Numbered from the stretch's first letter, positions 10,703 to 34,300 are shown. The stretch is 64,000 nucleotides of DNA from Bryopsis sp. KO-2023 (GCA_030272585.1 BSYQ01000004.1:3100001-3164000), one strand, 5' to 3'. Numbers and translations are program-made. The notes: a model not told the origin generated them from the sequence alone.

Positions 10703-11660
10703 AGAACTCGAAAAAAACAATTTTGGGCCCGGCCAAAAAACAAAAGTGAATGAAACGCACACCCAACATGCACCGAAAATTTCTTTGCTTTACAAATCAG
10801 GAAAAACTACAGTCCCAACAGTCCCAATCCTCATAGAAAATCATTCAACTGGAGTCTAAAATCCCCCCAAACACCAACGGGGGGGACTGAAAAAAAAAAG
10901 AAAAAAGAACCTCCCCATTCGCAACAGTTAGCCGACCCCCTCCAAAGGAATATGTAAAGATCATCAATCATAAAAGTTCATAAGTACAGACCACCAACCA
11001 GATATCGACAAAAACCAAAAACAGAACCTCGCTAATTTCCGAGTCCCCTGTTCGAAAAGCTTGTTCAGCTTTTTGTCTTGCAATATATATATATATGAAT
11101 ATATCAGGACTGTATTTCTTTTTCACTTCATCATTTTCAAAGCAAAGTCAACAATTCTGTGTGTTTTTCCACCAAGACTGTTGTGGCATCTTTTCTTGAC
11201 TGAAATATGTTTTAACCCCCCTCCCAAAAAAAAAACAAACAAAAAACAAAAAAAAAAGTATAAATTATACAGCCATCAAATCAAAAGGAAACAAAAAAAA
11301 AAGTATTGAGGCTTCATAGCAATTGAAAGGAAAAAAGAAATTCCTTTGTTTTGTTCTTGGAAATCCTAAATGATGCTGTCCATATTCAGAATTTCCAGCG
11401 GAAAAAAGACTCATATCACCTCAAATCAAGACGAAAAACACCCCCTCCCCCCTCCCAAACCAAAAAAAAAAACAGAAACAAGCAAAAAAACATGTATAAA
11501 AACCCCTACCCCCAATGACAAAGCAAAATTAAAAAAAGAAAACACCACAGATTCAACGTTGAATCCATAATAAAAAAGGAAAATAACAAAAAAAATGCCC
11601 ACAACGGACACATTCATACCCTCTGCACCCCCATAGATCAAAAAAAAGGACGAATGGTGA
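10703..11660. other. Intergenic, A-rich, no gene seen
   Basis: A-rich on the plus strand with many A runs and short C runs. No conserved protein segment was found on either strand. It includes the 3' flank of the ammonium transporter gene. Confidence 0.6.
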
Positions 11661-14584
11661 TCACGATGATGCTTCCACATCGTGCTGGATTTTTTTGACA
11701 GCTGCTTTCAGGGCCTCGATTTCCCTCCTCATCTCACTGCAACGCGCACCAACAAAAACACAAAATTTAATTCTAATTGATTAATTGACCCACTATATCA
11801 CTCACTTGGCTACGTGGGACTTTCAGCCTTTCAATAAAACACACACACACACACACACTTGAAAATGATTTTTCGAATATTTTGGAGGAGCTTGTGTAAG
11901 CCTTTGAGTAAATATTTTTACTCAAAGAATATGCATTATGCTTGTTGGAGTTGCAGTGGTTTGTTTTTAGCTAAAAGTTTCCCGGCAGATTGAATCGGTC
12001 CAAAAGCCTGAATCACGCACTGTAGGTGAGGGCTTCACCAGGATTTGTTTTTCAAAAGGCTCCCGATATAATTTGATTTTTTTTTGTACAAAAAATAGCC
12101 CACCCATCTCAAAGACTTTTTTCAATACTCAACCCCCCCTCCCTTCCCAATACACACACACAGCCCACTTACGTTCCCGACAAGGCTCCATTTCCATCAA
12201 TTTTATCGGTTGGATATGCTGCCCCCCCGTGATGCGATATATCCAACCCATCATGTTCCTCCATGGGGCTGACTCTCAGCAGGCCCAAGCTTTTGGCCAT
12301 ATAAAAGAAGGGAACCATGTGGCACATAACCCACATGAAGATGGCCATGATGCCAGTTATGGCGGCCACCAACAGCCGCCCATCTCCCCCAGCAATAAAA
12401 CCAAAGGCCCTTCTTCCCACTTCGCCGTCTTCCCCCACGAAATCACCATATGACAGACCCACCAGATCCTCCTCAGCAAAGGCAGCTGTGGGTTTCAACC
12501 CAAAATTTGGAAACAAAAGTCAGTACAGTTCTTTTTGCATTTGGGGGCAATTCATTCTGTGCATGTCCGTTTTTTTTTCTCTCCCAAAGTTCAATTCGAT
12601 GCTCAGAAAATTTTTCTTAAATAAAAAAACGATGCTCAGAATATTTTTCTTAAATAAAAAATTTCTTGAAGAAAAATGGTCCAGATATCGAAGGCAAAAG
12701 GTCACCTGTAGCAAGAAGGCCCCACATTCCACAGAAGCCGTGAACAGCAATTGCATCTAATGGATCATCCACCTTGAATCATTAGCAAAAAACAACATTG
12801 TTTTAACATTGCGCAATACATTATTAGCAGGAGGGCTTGTTCCCAGACTTGAACTAAAAAGATTGATTTCGTTGGAAAAAACTCATGTGCACTCCACGGT
12901 GATGAGCATATAAGCCAATCGATATATCAAAACGACGGGGCGGCATCACCATGAGAATTTGTGCCACGAGGTAAGAAGACCCAGAGTACACAGCCCCTCC
13001 GAAAGTTCCGATGAGAACCGCAGCCCATGGATGCACCACAGAGCATCCTGCTGTGATGGAAACCAGCCCAGCAAGGGCTCCATTCCCAGCCGCCACTGTG
13101 TCCCACACCAGGATGCCGGTGGATCCAAACAATCTGGCCATCGTCAAGCCGAGCGTGGTGACAGTGCCGGCTGCAGCAGCCAGGGTGGTGTTGACAGCAC
13201 ACAGAGCGACCACTCTGGAGCTTCCGATGATCGTGAAGGCCGACCCTGGGTTGAATCCGTACCAGCCGAACCACAGAATGAAAACGCCCAGCAGAGCCAG
13301 TGGTGCAGAGTGGCCAGGGATGTCACGAGCCTGTGAGAAGAGGTGGATCAGCAAACTCAGCAGTTGGTTTTTTCGACGAAACGCTGCCATGCACGGTCTG
13401 AAAACCAGCAGTGTTTTTTAACTTCAAATTTTCCACCAGGAAAGCAAATCATCCCACGAACGAGACAATGCAACGAATTTCGAGTTTTGGGCAGCAATTT
13501 ATGTCAAAAACAGCATCCTAGCCAAAGGAAAAACAAATATATTTCTTAGGGCAAACAAAAAAGCCTCAATTTTCTTCAAATGATTAGTTTGTTTTCTGGA
13601 ACCTTGCCCATCACCTTTCCTCCTTGATCATATCGACCAAGCCTGGGACCGACACACCAAGCTCCTGCCAGCCCAGCAAATCCCCCCACCATATGAACCA
13701 CCCCGCACCCAGCAAAATCGATCATCCCCGACCCTAAACATCCAATCCAATGCATTATTACTCATAAAACCTGTCGCAGCACCCCCCTTCCCCCCCCAAA
13801 AAAAAGAAACAACGCTGCACCCGGAATCATTTTTCCCTACCAACGGACCATTGAAGAGCTCTTTTCTGGGAAGGTTGACTGACAACCAGCCTTCATCGCT
13901 CCAGACCCAGTGCGCCACGATTGGGTACACCCAAGCAGTCAGAAAAAAAGCATACAGCAGATAAGCTTGAAATTTGGTTCGCTCGGCGACCGCTCCAGAC
14001 ACGATCGTGGCCGCCGTCGCAGCAAACTGACGCACAATCACAATCGATGTCTCAATCCTAGCATCGATCGTTGCTTCCCTGCGGCCAGGACAGCACTCTA
14101 GAATCGAAAAGCGAAAAGCGAAAAGCTATCTGAGTCGTACATTCTTACCGCGAACTGGAAAAACCATGTAGCGTACTCCGCGGTGTCCACCCCTTTCAAT
14201 CCGAAGCCTTTCCCCCCAATGAATTTGTTGCCGTCAGCTCCGAACGCGATGCCGTAGCCCAGCAGATAGAAACCCAGCGCACCGAAACAAGCATCCAATA
14301 AATTCTTCAAAATTATGTTTTTGGCGTTTTTGCTGCGCACGCTGCCTGCAGAAAGCTGCCCGATCGGGACAAAAAACCACACACTTTCAGCGTTTCACAA
14401 TCCTTTCCGCCGTGATCGGAATATGGCGAGTGTGCTTGTTTGGCGGAGGTTGTGGAATTTGATCGATCGATCGATCGGAGTTTCTTACCATGCAAAACCC
14501 GCATTGCATGAAGAACACGAGGTAACCGCTCGCCAACAGAAACGATACGTCGGCATCGTCGGCGGGGGTCGGCGTTGTCGACAT
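11661..14584 (-). CDS. Ammonium transporter (AMT/MEP/Rh superfamily)
   Basis: Moves ammonium across a membrane, probably the plasma membrane. Eight exons: 14489-14584, 14149-14355, 13849-14026, 13603-13733, 12950-13330, 12706-12772, 12173-12485 and 11661-11736. Phases agree throughout and give 482 residues, a normal AMT length. Family landmarks in order are FFMQCGFCM (TM1), [68 protein letters not shown] and [19 protein letters not shown]. The histidines in VVHM and IAVHG match the twin-His pore pair. The C-terminus ends in a short charged helix ([20 protein letters not shown]) that may be a coiled coil. The donor after exon 3 (GTCCGT) is non-optimal but is the only one that keeps frame. An in-frame ATG farther upstream would lengthen the N-terminus; the shorter start is preferred. 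Confidence 0.95.
12598..12663. repeat. 33-bp tandem duplication in an AMT intron
   Basis: Two nearly identical copies (12598-12630 and 12631-12663) begin GATGCTCAGAA and contain TTTTTCTTAAATAAAAAA. They lie between the exons at 12173-12485 and 12706-12772. Confidence 0.9.
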
Positions 14585-15242
14585 CCTTCTCCAAGCGATG
14601 CCGCGATCGAAAGGGAGCAGAGCAGGAACAAAAAGCCAGCAGCAGGTGTGGAGAGGAATTCGCGTGTTGAGGTACAAAAACGCTTTTGATGGCGGACGTC
14701 GAGGTGGGATTGCGACAGATGCATATCACACATATTGACATTGGACGTCACATCCAGCATCCTTGGAACATTCCTCAAGCTATCAAGAGGAGGCAGGACA
14801 CCCCATAAAGATGATGTCAGTTTTCAATGAAATTTCGGTTTGTTTCTTGCCCCAGCAGCGAAGCAACCTGTGGAGAGCGTTACAATCTCCTCTTTTGCGG
14901 TGGAGGCTTAGCAAGCGCGGTAGCTGTTGTGTGAATTGTTAAGGCGAAAGGGCATCTTTGATGAAATCAAGTATCAAGACAGACATCCCGTTTGATCGGG
15001 CTTCAAAGATCAAAGGATTGTGGGTTCCACAAAGATGGTCGCCGGCCAATCTGACTAGAAAGGTGGCAGTTGACATGTCATACTTTTGTAAGCAACCTGT
15101 TTACAAGAAAACCTGCCCTTCTACCTACTATTCATCGCTGCACACCTGCTAAACAATCTATCATGGATACACCCCGCTATATGACATCCCCACCCCCCTC
15201 CAGCTCCGATCGAACAAAACGAAAAAAACGAGTTTCTGCCAG
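14585..15242. other. Spacer between AMT and MCM5 genes
   Basis: Holds the upstream flank of the AMT gene and the 3' flank of MCM5. No gene is supported here. Short open frames around 14.6-14.8 kb overlap the AMT 5' region and show no domain. Confidence 0.55.
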
Positions 15243-22243
<7,001 letters not shown>

Positions 22244-22595
22244 CTGACAAAACCTCCTGCAACGACGAGTGCGCGTTCAGCACCCCTCTCCAGGCCTTGG
22301 TTTTTATTTCTCCAGAAGACTGCTTTTGGAGTTTCTGGCAAGAGCAATTTGTCAGACTGAGCCAAGAGCAACATTATCATTTGACAATGATGTGCATGGA
22401 AATTGGGAGAAAAAGGAAGTTTGTTTTCCCCGCAAAGGTAGCGATAGCAGCTTCTGAACGTTCGTTCTTTGTCCTGTGGCGGATTCCCCAAAGAGAACGC
22501 AACAGAAAGCTGGGTGGGTATCGAAGTATCGCAGTGGGTGAAAAGCTAGTGGACAGGGAATCCTCGAGAGCACGTGACGAGCGCTGTCGAACGTC
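22244..22595. promoter_or_regulatory. Divergent promoter between MCM5 (-) and JmjC gene (+)
   Basis: Only 352 bp separate the two start codons, so both genes must share this DNA for transcription initiation and 5' UTRs. A G-box core CACGTG lies at 22571-22576, about 20 bp before the JmjC ATG. I saw no TATA box. Open frames crossing the region look like shadows. Confidence 0.7.
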
Positions 22596-25827
<3,232 letters not shown>

Positions 25828-26881
25828 CAATTGGGGACGCAGCGTGTGACGAACAGGCTGAGACAATGTTGATTGTGGGGAAATAGGAATAGCTCTTGGA
25901 AATGAAATTTGTAAGACTTCTGTATGTGCAAACAAACACAATTTGTGTTCGATCCTTGGTTCAAACAATTTGTGGCGGCTATTGCATTCAACAGTGTTTT
26001 GTGTGTTCAATCATTTCTTCATGGAGAAAATAAGTGGAGGCAGATTTCGCTGGCCACAACAATATAGTCCACAAGATGATCCACAGGCGTAGCAGTATTT
26101 CTTGACATGTTTGAGCCACTGTTTCAGGTTTCTTCCTCCTCAATTAAAAAACGGCTGCATCCTAATTCCCCCTTCTCTTTCCAATAAAACGTGCGACATG
26201 CTGTTATCTTCCTTCGACAAAAACTTGGAAAATCTCACAACGTCTTCTCTGTATCGATATAAAGATATCCTTGCTCTTATACCGATCACCCCCATTGGAT
26301 TCCGTTGCATCACACGGTTGGGATTGACTCAAAAGGAAGAAAAGCAAAACACTTGCTGTGACAGCCCGACACGACACGACACTGGGAGTCTTGATGAGTT
26401 CTGCACCATGCCTTGCAAGTAGCCAGGGGTGAAACTTGTGTAAATGACTGGAAATTTTCAGGCAATGAGGGTGTAGGAGTTGTGATGAGGCGTTGTTGGG
26501 ATTGTATGGAAGTGCTGTGGTTGGGAACTTGAGGCACATGCATGTAAATCATATGACTTATGTAAATAATTCTTTAAACTGTTTGCATTGTCTGTATGAA
26601 TGAATCAGAGGTGGTCTCATAATTGATTCACCAACAACATGGGTTTTTGGAAAATACGGTTTCTGGCAACGGTTATGTGCTAACGCCCACAATTCCAATA
26701 ACACGGTTTAAAACCAAACAAATTTGAATAACCGTATTAACTGTTTTGCGCGCGCAATACTTTATCCCCCTGTTTTTCCCCGGAATTTCACCAGTCAAAC
26801 AGGCAGCACCAAAGGCAACCCCTTCCGCGTTCTCCAGGTCAAAAAGAACCCACCTGTTTCCGAAGCGCCACAGCGACAGCG
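25828..26881. other. Intergenic, no gene seen
   Basis: Carries the 3' flank of the JmjC gene and the upstream flank of the next plus-strand gene. Open frames around 26.1-26.5 kb lack any recognisable domain or exon chain. Confidence 0.6.
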
Positions 26882-28325
26882 ATGAAGTCGACTTTGGTTA
26901 CACTTGTGGCCTGCGCAGTCGCAGCGACGGTTGCGGGGGCATGCTACCTTTGGAGGGGAAAGAAGAAGGAGGAGGTCAAACCCCCAGCCAGCTCCCTGGA
27001 TGCGACCACAGGAGCCCTTGTGAAGTTCCACCCACGCCTCGACCACTCCGCTGAAGATGAGGTGAGTCTGTTTCCGTGCGCTTCGCTGTTACGACGAATG
27101 ACATTGATTACACTGTCGCTTTTCTGTCTAAAAGAAACGAACCACACTCTAACTTGCGACTAAACAAGTCCTTTTCGCTTCGCAGTTTTGCGACAACCGC
27201 GTCCTCGCGCACCAGTCCCTCTTCATCCAGTTTCACGACGCTTGGTGTCAGATTGTGAGTATTATTTCGAGCATTATTTGTCGTTATCATCTGTGAGTTG
27301 TGCATACAATTTCCTTGCAATCCATGAACTCCTCCTAAAGGTAGCTCTGATGTTTATACTAGGATTCTTGGCTGAGGAGTGGGTCGGCTGTGGCGGCGGT
27401 CGAGGTGCACGGTCCGCTCACCGTCTTCTTCGTGGATACGTGTACCTCTTTTGTGTACTCGTGTCGATCTTCTGGAGCTGCAATCCGTCCTTCCGACGGT
27501 GATGGAGTCGTCTTAGTGATGCCCGATTGGATTTTCACTCGGGAATCACTGGACGACTTCTATCACAGATTGTCAGGTAATTGTTTCTGAATTTTTCACA
27601 TGGATTTTTGATTGCTTATATTGAGTTAGTAAGGTGATTGAATCGTTTTTGCATTGATTGTCCGAATCAACAGTTGCAGCAGCGAGTGGTCTCCCCTTGT
27701 GTGACTACCATGGCGCCGTGGCAGATTTCTTTGCCGAGCACGGTGTGGACTTCCCGACGACAGACCTGCCACCTTATTGGTTGGTAGGTTTGCCAGCCTT
27801 GTTCTAGGTACGAAAAAGAAGAGTGATAAAGAAGAGTGAATGTGTTTGTGTGTTTTTGTTTTTATTCTGCCGATTCTGGGGCAGTGTGTGTTCTATTATC
27901 ACTCGTTCTTGCAACTGAAAGCTTGTTCATTTGATTCGCAGTACGCCTTCCAGGCGTGTATATAGCCTCCGTCGAGTGTCAGTATACCACCAAGATCTGT
28001 CGACACTCAGGTATGTTCACGATTCTAACGTTTTGCATTTGCATGGGTGCCATTGTGTTCATAGAGAAGCAAACAATCGACTGGGGCTCAGAATGCAGGG
28101 GCACTTTTTTTTGCTGGAGATCGGACACACCGATCGTGCTTTGCAGAGTGGTTAGCGTTACTTCCAGCGACGAAGGCGTTTACTGATTTGAGTCGTTTTT
28201 GAAACGCAGGCGGAGCAGTTTTTTTATTTTTTGTCACAGCCCGTCATCCGAGATTTGAAGGTCAAAAGTCCAGAATCCAATCCTGTGGCGGAAACAAGCA
28301 TGTGGTCGTCGACCGCGCGAACTGA
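26882..28325 (+). CDS. Unknown single-pass membrane-anchored protein
   Basis: Not recognised. Six exons join in phase: 26882-27061, 27186-27254, 27363-27576, 27674-27787, 27942-28010 and 28210-28325, giving 253 residues. The N-terminus ([20 protein letters not shown] then [11 protein letters not shown]) is a typical signal anchor with a basic cytosolic or stromal flank. The rest is soluble-looking, with several aromatics and Cys ([57 protein letters not shown]). Two donors four bases apart end exon 4. The one after 27787 keeps the frame through the last two exons; the one after 27783 would give a stop in exon 5 at about 27963. The final exon overlaps the start codon of the LeuRS gene by 23 bp in another frame. 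The gene call rests on consistent splice phases, not on homology. Confidence 0.55.
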
Positions 28326-31300
28326 GGCTCTCCTTCGAACGTTTTCATCGTCTTGCCGCCGACCCTCACTGGCCTGGGTCGGAAGGAGCGCTGCAGTCCA
28401 TCGCAAATCCCAACCGTCCATCGCCCCTCGCTACCGTGTTCCTGAACGTGCATTCGCTGCAAGGCTTCCTTTTTCGACGCGAGTGGGATGTTCGGTGGGG
28501 CAAACCCAGGTCGCGACTCCGCAGCATCAACAGACTCTCGGCTCTGAGGCCGACGGGAACGGGGCTGAAGGAAAAGCAAAGTCGACGGCCTATCCTTTTA
28601 CTGAAGTGGAGGAGAAATGGCAGGCATACTGGGCAGAAAACAAGACTTTCAGAACTCCGGAAGATGTGGACATGACTAAACCCAAATTCTATGTGCTGGA
28701 TATGTTTCCTTATCCAAGGTGAGCAATGCAAAATCCAATGATAACATCTTTTCCTTTCCCATATTTTTTCTCTGGACAAAAAACTATCATGCACCCTGAC
28801 CACAAAATTGAAAAATGGAATCATGAGGGGATAAAGTGAGGTTGGCATGTGTTTACTGGGATTTTTTTTCTCTTAAAAATCGCCTTTTTGTGGGGGATAC
28901 TTTTTTGCAGTGGATCTGGATTGCACGTTGGACATCCAGAAGGTTACACTGCAACAGACATCATCGCTCGCTACAAGCGAATGAAAGGATTCAATGTGTT
29001 GCACCCAATGGGCTGGGATGCGTTCGGATTACCTGCCGAGCAATATGCCCTCCAGGTGAAAATCTGGAAACCCACGACTGACTCAAGATTTCATTGCGCA
29101 TCCGATGTTTTTATTCTGTTGAAACTTGAACCTTGATTTCTGGTTTCAATGCAATGCATGCATGCCACAAATTCCCAGCATCGATGGGATTTTTGGCCAT
29201 TGTTGTTAGTGATATAACGGAATCTGTTTTGATGTTGATTGGATGTGCAGACGAACACACACCCTCGAGTAACCACCGAGAAGAATGTGAACCGATTCAG
29301 GGAGCAGCTCCAGTCCTTGGGATTTTCCTACGATTGGGATCGAGAAATTGCCACCACCGACCCAAATTACTACAGGTGTGTTTTTTTGTTTCTTTACAGG
29401 TGTTTTTTTTCGCCCGAGAAATAAATTTCACGAGTTGTTCGTGTGAACCTCTGCTTTAATGGTTCAAAGGATAGGAGCTGGCTTACATAGTCCCCCACCC
29501 CCGCTCCCACCCCCGGGGTTATGATGGTTTGTCTGTATATTTGACTTGTTTTGCTGGGCTCAGGTGGACCCAGTGGATTTTCTTGCAGCTGTTCGAACGT
29601 GGGTTGGCATACCAAGCTGAGGTCCCCGTGAATTGGTGCCCTGCCTTAGGTAATTTTCAACCTCTCGAATCTGTTGTTGATCACCGACAGCAGCTTCTCA
29701 TCTCTGGAGGGCCCCAATGAAAAAATTGAAACCAAAACCAAAGAAAAAAAAAGCGGAATAGAAACAACACAAAGAAAAGGCATCGAGGTGTTCTGACGAT
29801 CGAACAGTGTGGAATAATTGAGCCTTTGGGATTTGTGGTGAGGAAGAAGAAAAAAGCAACATATGCACGCGAAAGAGAGAAACTTCGCCTTCATATATAT
29901 ATATATATATATATATATTTCAAGAGAGAGAGGAGTGCATGTGTGTGGGGAGGGGAGAAGAGTGAGAAAAGAGTGAGGATTTGGCTGGGTTGTGTATGCA
30001 AAACTTTGTTGGGATTTTTTGCAGGGACGGTTTTGGCCAATGAGGAGGTCATCGACGGAAAGAGCGAGAGGGGGGATCACCCCGTTTTCCGACTCCCCAT
30101 GAAACAGTGGATGTTGAAAATCACAGCATATGCAGACAGATTGTTAGAGGATCTGGATGATTTGGATTGGTCTGACAGCATCAAACAGATGCAACGAAAC
30201 TGGATTGGACGATCGGAGGTGTGCGAACAACGGAGGCCTTTTTCTTGGGCTTTTTCTTCCAAAAACATTCTCACACCCCTGCTGTATGGGTGGATTTATT
30301 GAGGAAAAATATCGAAAAAAATGGAATTTTGTAATTGGGAAACAAAAAAGAGAAGCGTACTCCAAACCATTCCTTGTCTTTTTCATTTGTTCACTAACTA
30401 TTGTAATTTTTTTCCAATTTATATTATTTATTTTTTTAATCATTTTTATATGATATATTTCGACATTGTATTTGACTGGAAATGTGCAAACTACGTTCAG
30501 GGTGCAGAAATTTTTTTCGAGGTGCTACCAGGAGAGGGCTCCAAAATGGAAAGCGGAGCCAAATTGGAGGTTTACACCACCAGGCCGGACACTTTGTTCG
30601 GAGCGACTTACATGGTGGTGGCTCCGGAACATCCCTCGTTGAGCGATTTGGTGTCGGCAGAAAAAAGGGAAGAAGTCGAACAGTATGCAGAAAAGGCAGC
30701 CAGAAAGTCTGACTTGGAAAGAACGGAGCTCCAGAAAGAAAAATCTGGCGTTTTCACTGGTGGGCCATCGTTTCATTTTGACCGAGTTCTTGAAACAGGA
30801 TGAATCATGCTCGGCAGCTTCTTTGTCACTTCTCTTCCCGACTCCTTTCTCAAACAGCTCGACTGGAAAGATTAACTAATCCGTTAAGGAATTTGTTTTT
30901 TCTTAAACAAATTTCCAAATCTTTTTCGTCTGAACGTGTTTCTCAATAAACTTTTTCGATAGCAGGATTTTTCTGTCAGGCTTTTTTCCGCTCAATTCCC
31001 TTTTTTTTTAATTATTATTGAAGAGATTGTTTTTGGGCAGGCAGTTGGGCATTGAATCCAGCAACCGGAGATCGAATTCCCATCTGGGTGGCGGACTACG
31101 TTTTGGGGGGCTATGGAAGCGGAGCCATCATGGCAGTCCCAGCACACGATTCTCGAGACTTCGAATTTGCAAACACTTTTGATTTGCCAATCACCCCCGT
31201 AATCAGCGGGAGCGAACAAGAAGCAGACTTGCCATTCACCGGTAATTCATTTGCTGTTTTTTTGCTGTTTTTTTGCTGTTTTTTCCCCCTTTTCCCGGGG

Positions 31301-34300
31301 TCAATTTTCTATGTGTTGCAGCAAAAACAAAAAGGAACACATGCCTTAAATGGCAGAAGGAGTTCGTTATTGATGGTTGAGTTTTTGTGTGGATGCAGGT
31401 GCTGGGGTGAATGTGAATTCGTCGAACGAAGCCAGCGGTTTGAACATCGATGGAATGGGCACAGAGGAGGCACAGCAGAAAGTGCTACAATGGTTGGAAT
31501 CCAAAAACATTGGATCGAAAAAAGTGAACTACAAGCTGAGGGACTGGCTGTTCGCCCGACAGAGATACTGGGGGGAGCCCTTCCCAATTCTGTACCCAGA
31601 AGGATCTGAGGTAAAAAACAAAAACTAAGAGAGAAAAGGGATACCTTTTCTTGCCAAAGGGAAGAAACACACACACACACACACACACTTTGACAATACC
31701 AGAAAGCGTGGAATGCTGTGGTGCTAACCAAGATTACCATTGTTCAACCAAGCGTCTTCTACTATTATTACTTTCTTTTTTAGGGGGTGGATCAGGGTCT
31801 CGTTCAGATCATCACAAGCAGATTTGGCATATTGACGAGGTTTTAACAATTTTCCCCAAGTCTCACCAATATTTGTCATTTTCCAATTATTCAGGAGCCA
31901 GTTGCAGTCCCGGAGGACCAACTGCCTTTAACCTTACCAGACACCGACACCTTCAAACCCAGCGGCACCCCCGAATCCCCGCTGGCGAACATCACAGATT
32001 GGGTCGAGACCACCGACCCCAAAACGGGCCGACCAGCTAGGAGGGAGACCTCCACCATGCCACAATGGGCCGGCTCTTGCTGGTATTATTTGAGATTCAT
32101 CGACCCTGATAACATTACGGCCCCGATCGATCCCGAGAAGGAAAAGTACTGGATGCCCGTGGATCTGTACATTGGCGGAGCCGAACATGCGGTCCTGCAT
32201 TTGCTGTACGCCAGATTTTGGCACAAGGTGGGATTCTAATTCGGGTCATTTCAGAAGGCCAAAAAAAGAAAATGTATTTTTGTGGATTGGTGTAGGCTGG
32301 ATCAAATTTCAAACCAAATGTCGTTTTTTTTTTGTCATGAGGTGGGATGGGGAGGGGGCCGGATGAATGGTTTTTGTTTTGATCAGGTTCTATACGATTT
32401 GGGGGTGGTTACCACGAAGGAGCCCTTCGGCAAATTGGTCAGCCAAGGTATGATTTTGGGCGAAGTCGAATACTCCGTCTTCAAGAATTCGCAAGGAGAA
32501 TACGTCAAAGAAAAGGATGAGGGCGCCGAGGCGATCAGGTGATATTCAACTGTCAACTTGTTTTTGTTTTTTTTTCCTTTTTAAGATTTTGAGCTTTTTG
32601 GTGCGTGCGAATGAAAGATTTGTACATATATTTCCCGTTCAGTTTCTTTTATCATCGAACATTCTTCCAGCATGTGTGGGGATGACTATTTCCTCAACTG
32701 TTATTTTGATCGCATGAACTTTCCGCTTCTGTTTTCTTTTCCACTTGTTGGGTAAGGGGAAAGGGGTAAGTACGTCAAATTCTCAAATGCTTTGATTTTT
32801 TTTTTTGTTCGAGCAAATCGTTGATTGAGATTTTTTTTCGTTGGTGGTCGATGACAGTGTGGAAGCGTCTGACGTGGAGAAAAAAGGAGATGGTTACGTG
32901 TTGAAATCGAACCCCGAAGTGTCGGTAGCGGCTCGGGTTTTTAAAATGAGCAAGAGCAGAGGCAATGTGATCAACCCGGACGACATCGTGATGCAGTACG
33001 GTGCCGATTCCCTCAGGCTCTACGAAATGTTCATGGGGCCCCTGATCGACACAAAGGTGAGTCCAGCATTCGACTGTTGTTTCGCCGCCAAGGTTTAGCT
33101 TTGAAAATCTTATCACGATTCTCACTGCTTCCATCGAGAAAGAACAAACAGACAAACAAATATGAACTCTAGTAACCCAAAAAATAGCGCACCGAAGGTA
33201 GAGGGAGCATTTTTGGAGAGGAGGGGGCGGCGGCGGCTCGATTCTGTCATCGATGGATGTTTTTTCATGATAGGTTGATTTGTTTTGATTTTTCAATGCA
33301 CGTCCGGTTCACTCATTGCATGTTGATAGTGTGTAGATTTGGAGCACTCGCAGCGTGGAGGGCGTCCATCGCTTCCTGGCCAGAGTCAATCGCCTCTTTG
33401 AACAGGGATGCACAGATGACCCTCCGAGCGACGACCAATTGAGACTCCTTCACACGACCATCAAAAAGGTGATTTCTGAGATGTGATCACGGGGGCTGCA
33501 ATTCTTTCTTCTACGGGTTTGATTTTTGAAATGTGATCATGGGGGCTGCAATTCTTGTTTCTACGGGTTGGATACCGTTTCAAAAGTCGATTTTTGGCTG
33601 AGTCGATCCATCCAACTGCTGTAGGTTTCAGAAGACACTGAGGAACTTCGTTTCAACACGGCGATCTCGTCCATGATGGAATTCTCCAATGGAGCGACAA
33701 AATGGAAAAATCGGCCGCGAGCTGCCCTGGAGCCTTTCGTGAAACTGCTGTCACCCTATGCCCCCCATCTGGCCGAGGAGCTGTGGAGCAACTTGGGCCA
33801 CCCCGACAGCCTGGCGTACGAGGATTGGCCTATCTGGGAGGAGAAGATTTTGGAGGTATGCTTCCAATCTACGTTTGATGCTGGACGGAACTCAAATGGA
33901 ATCTGGGAGGGTTGAGTTTCATTTATTTGAGGTCCTGTGACACCATCTTCGGGTCAGCACCCATCGATAGAAATGCCTCGGCTGTTTCTGCTGGTTTCTG
34001 GCTGAGGGCAGTCTCAAAAGCAAACGTGCCCACATGAGCAAACCCCCTGCTATTTCTTCCTTCCTTTTTCATTTTGAAAAGAACCCAATTGCCAATCTCA
34101 ACATGCATTTATGTGGTGTTTGTTTGTTTGTCTCTTCTGCTATACCTGGAAGAAAGGTGTGCTTCGTTTGGCAAGGCTTTTCTGTGGCTTTTTCGTTAAT
34201 CATGGTGGTTATTCAATTTTGTCCCAGGTGCAAGTGGTAAAGATTGCGGTGCAAACCAATGGCAAAATGCGAGGGATGATTGAGATCGGGAAAGACGAGG

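Noticed and set aside
14585-14778. Upstream extension of the ammonium transporter to ATGs at about 14677-14778
   Set aside because: The extension carries no AMT similarity and the MSTTPTP start gives the usual short N-terminus.
29894-29919. TA, CA, GA and CT microsatellites (also near 11841, 31668, 48284, 57516)
   Set aside because: Ordinary simple repeats without associated structure.
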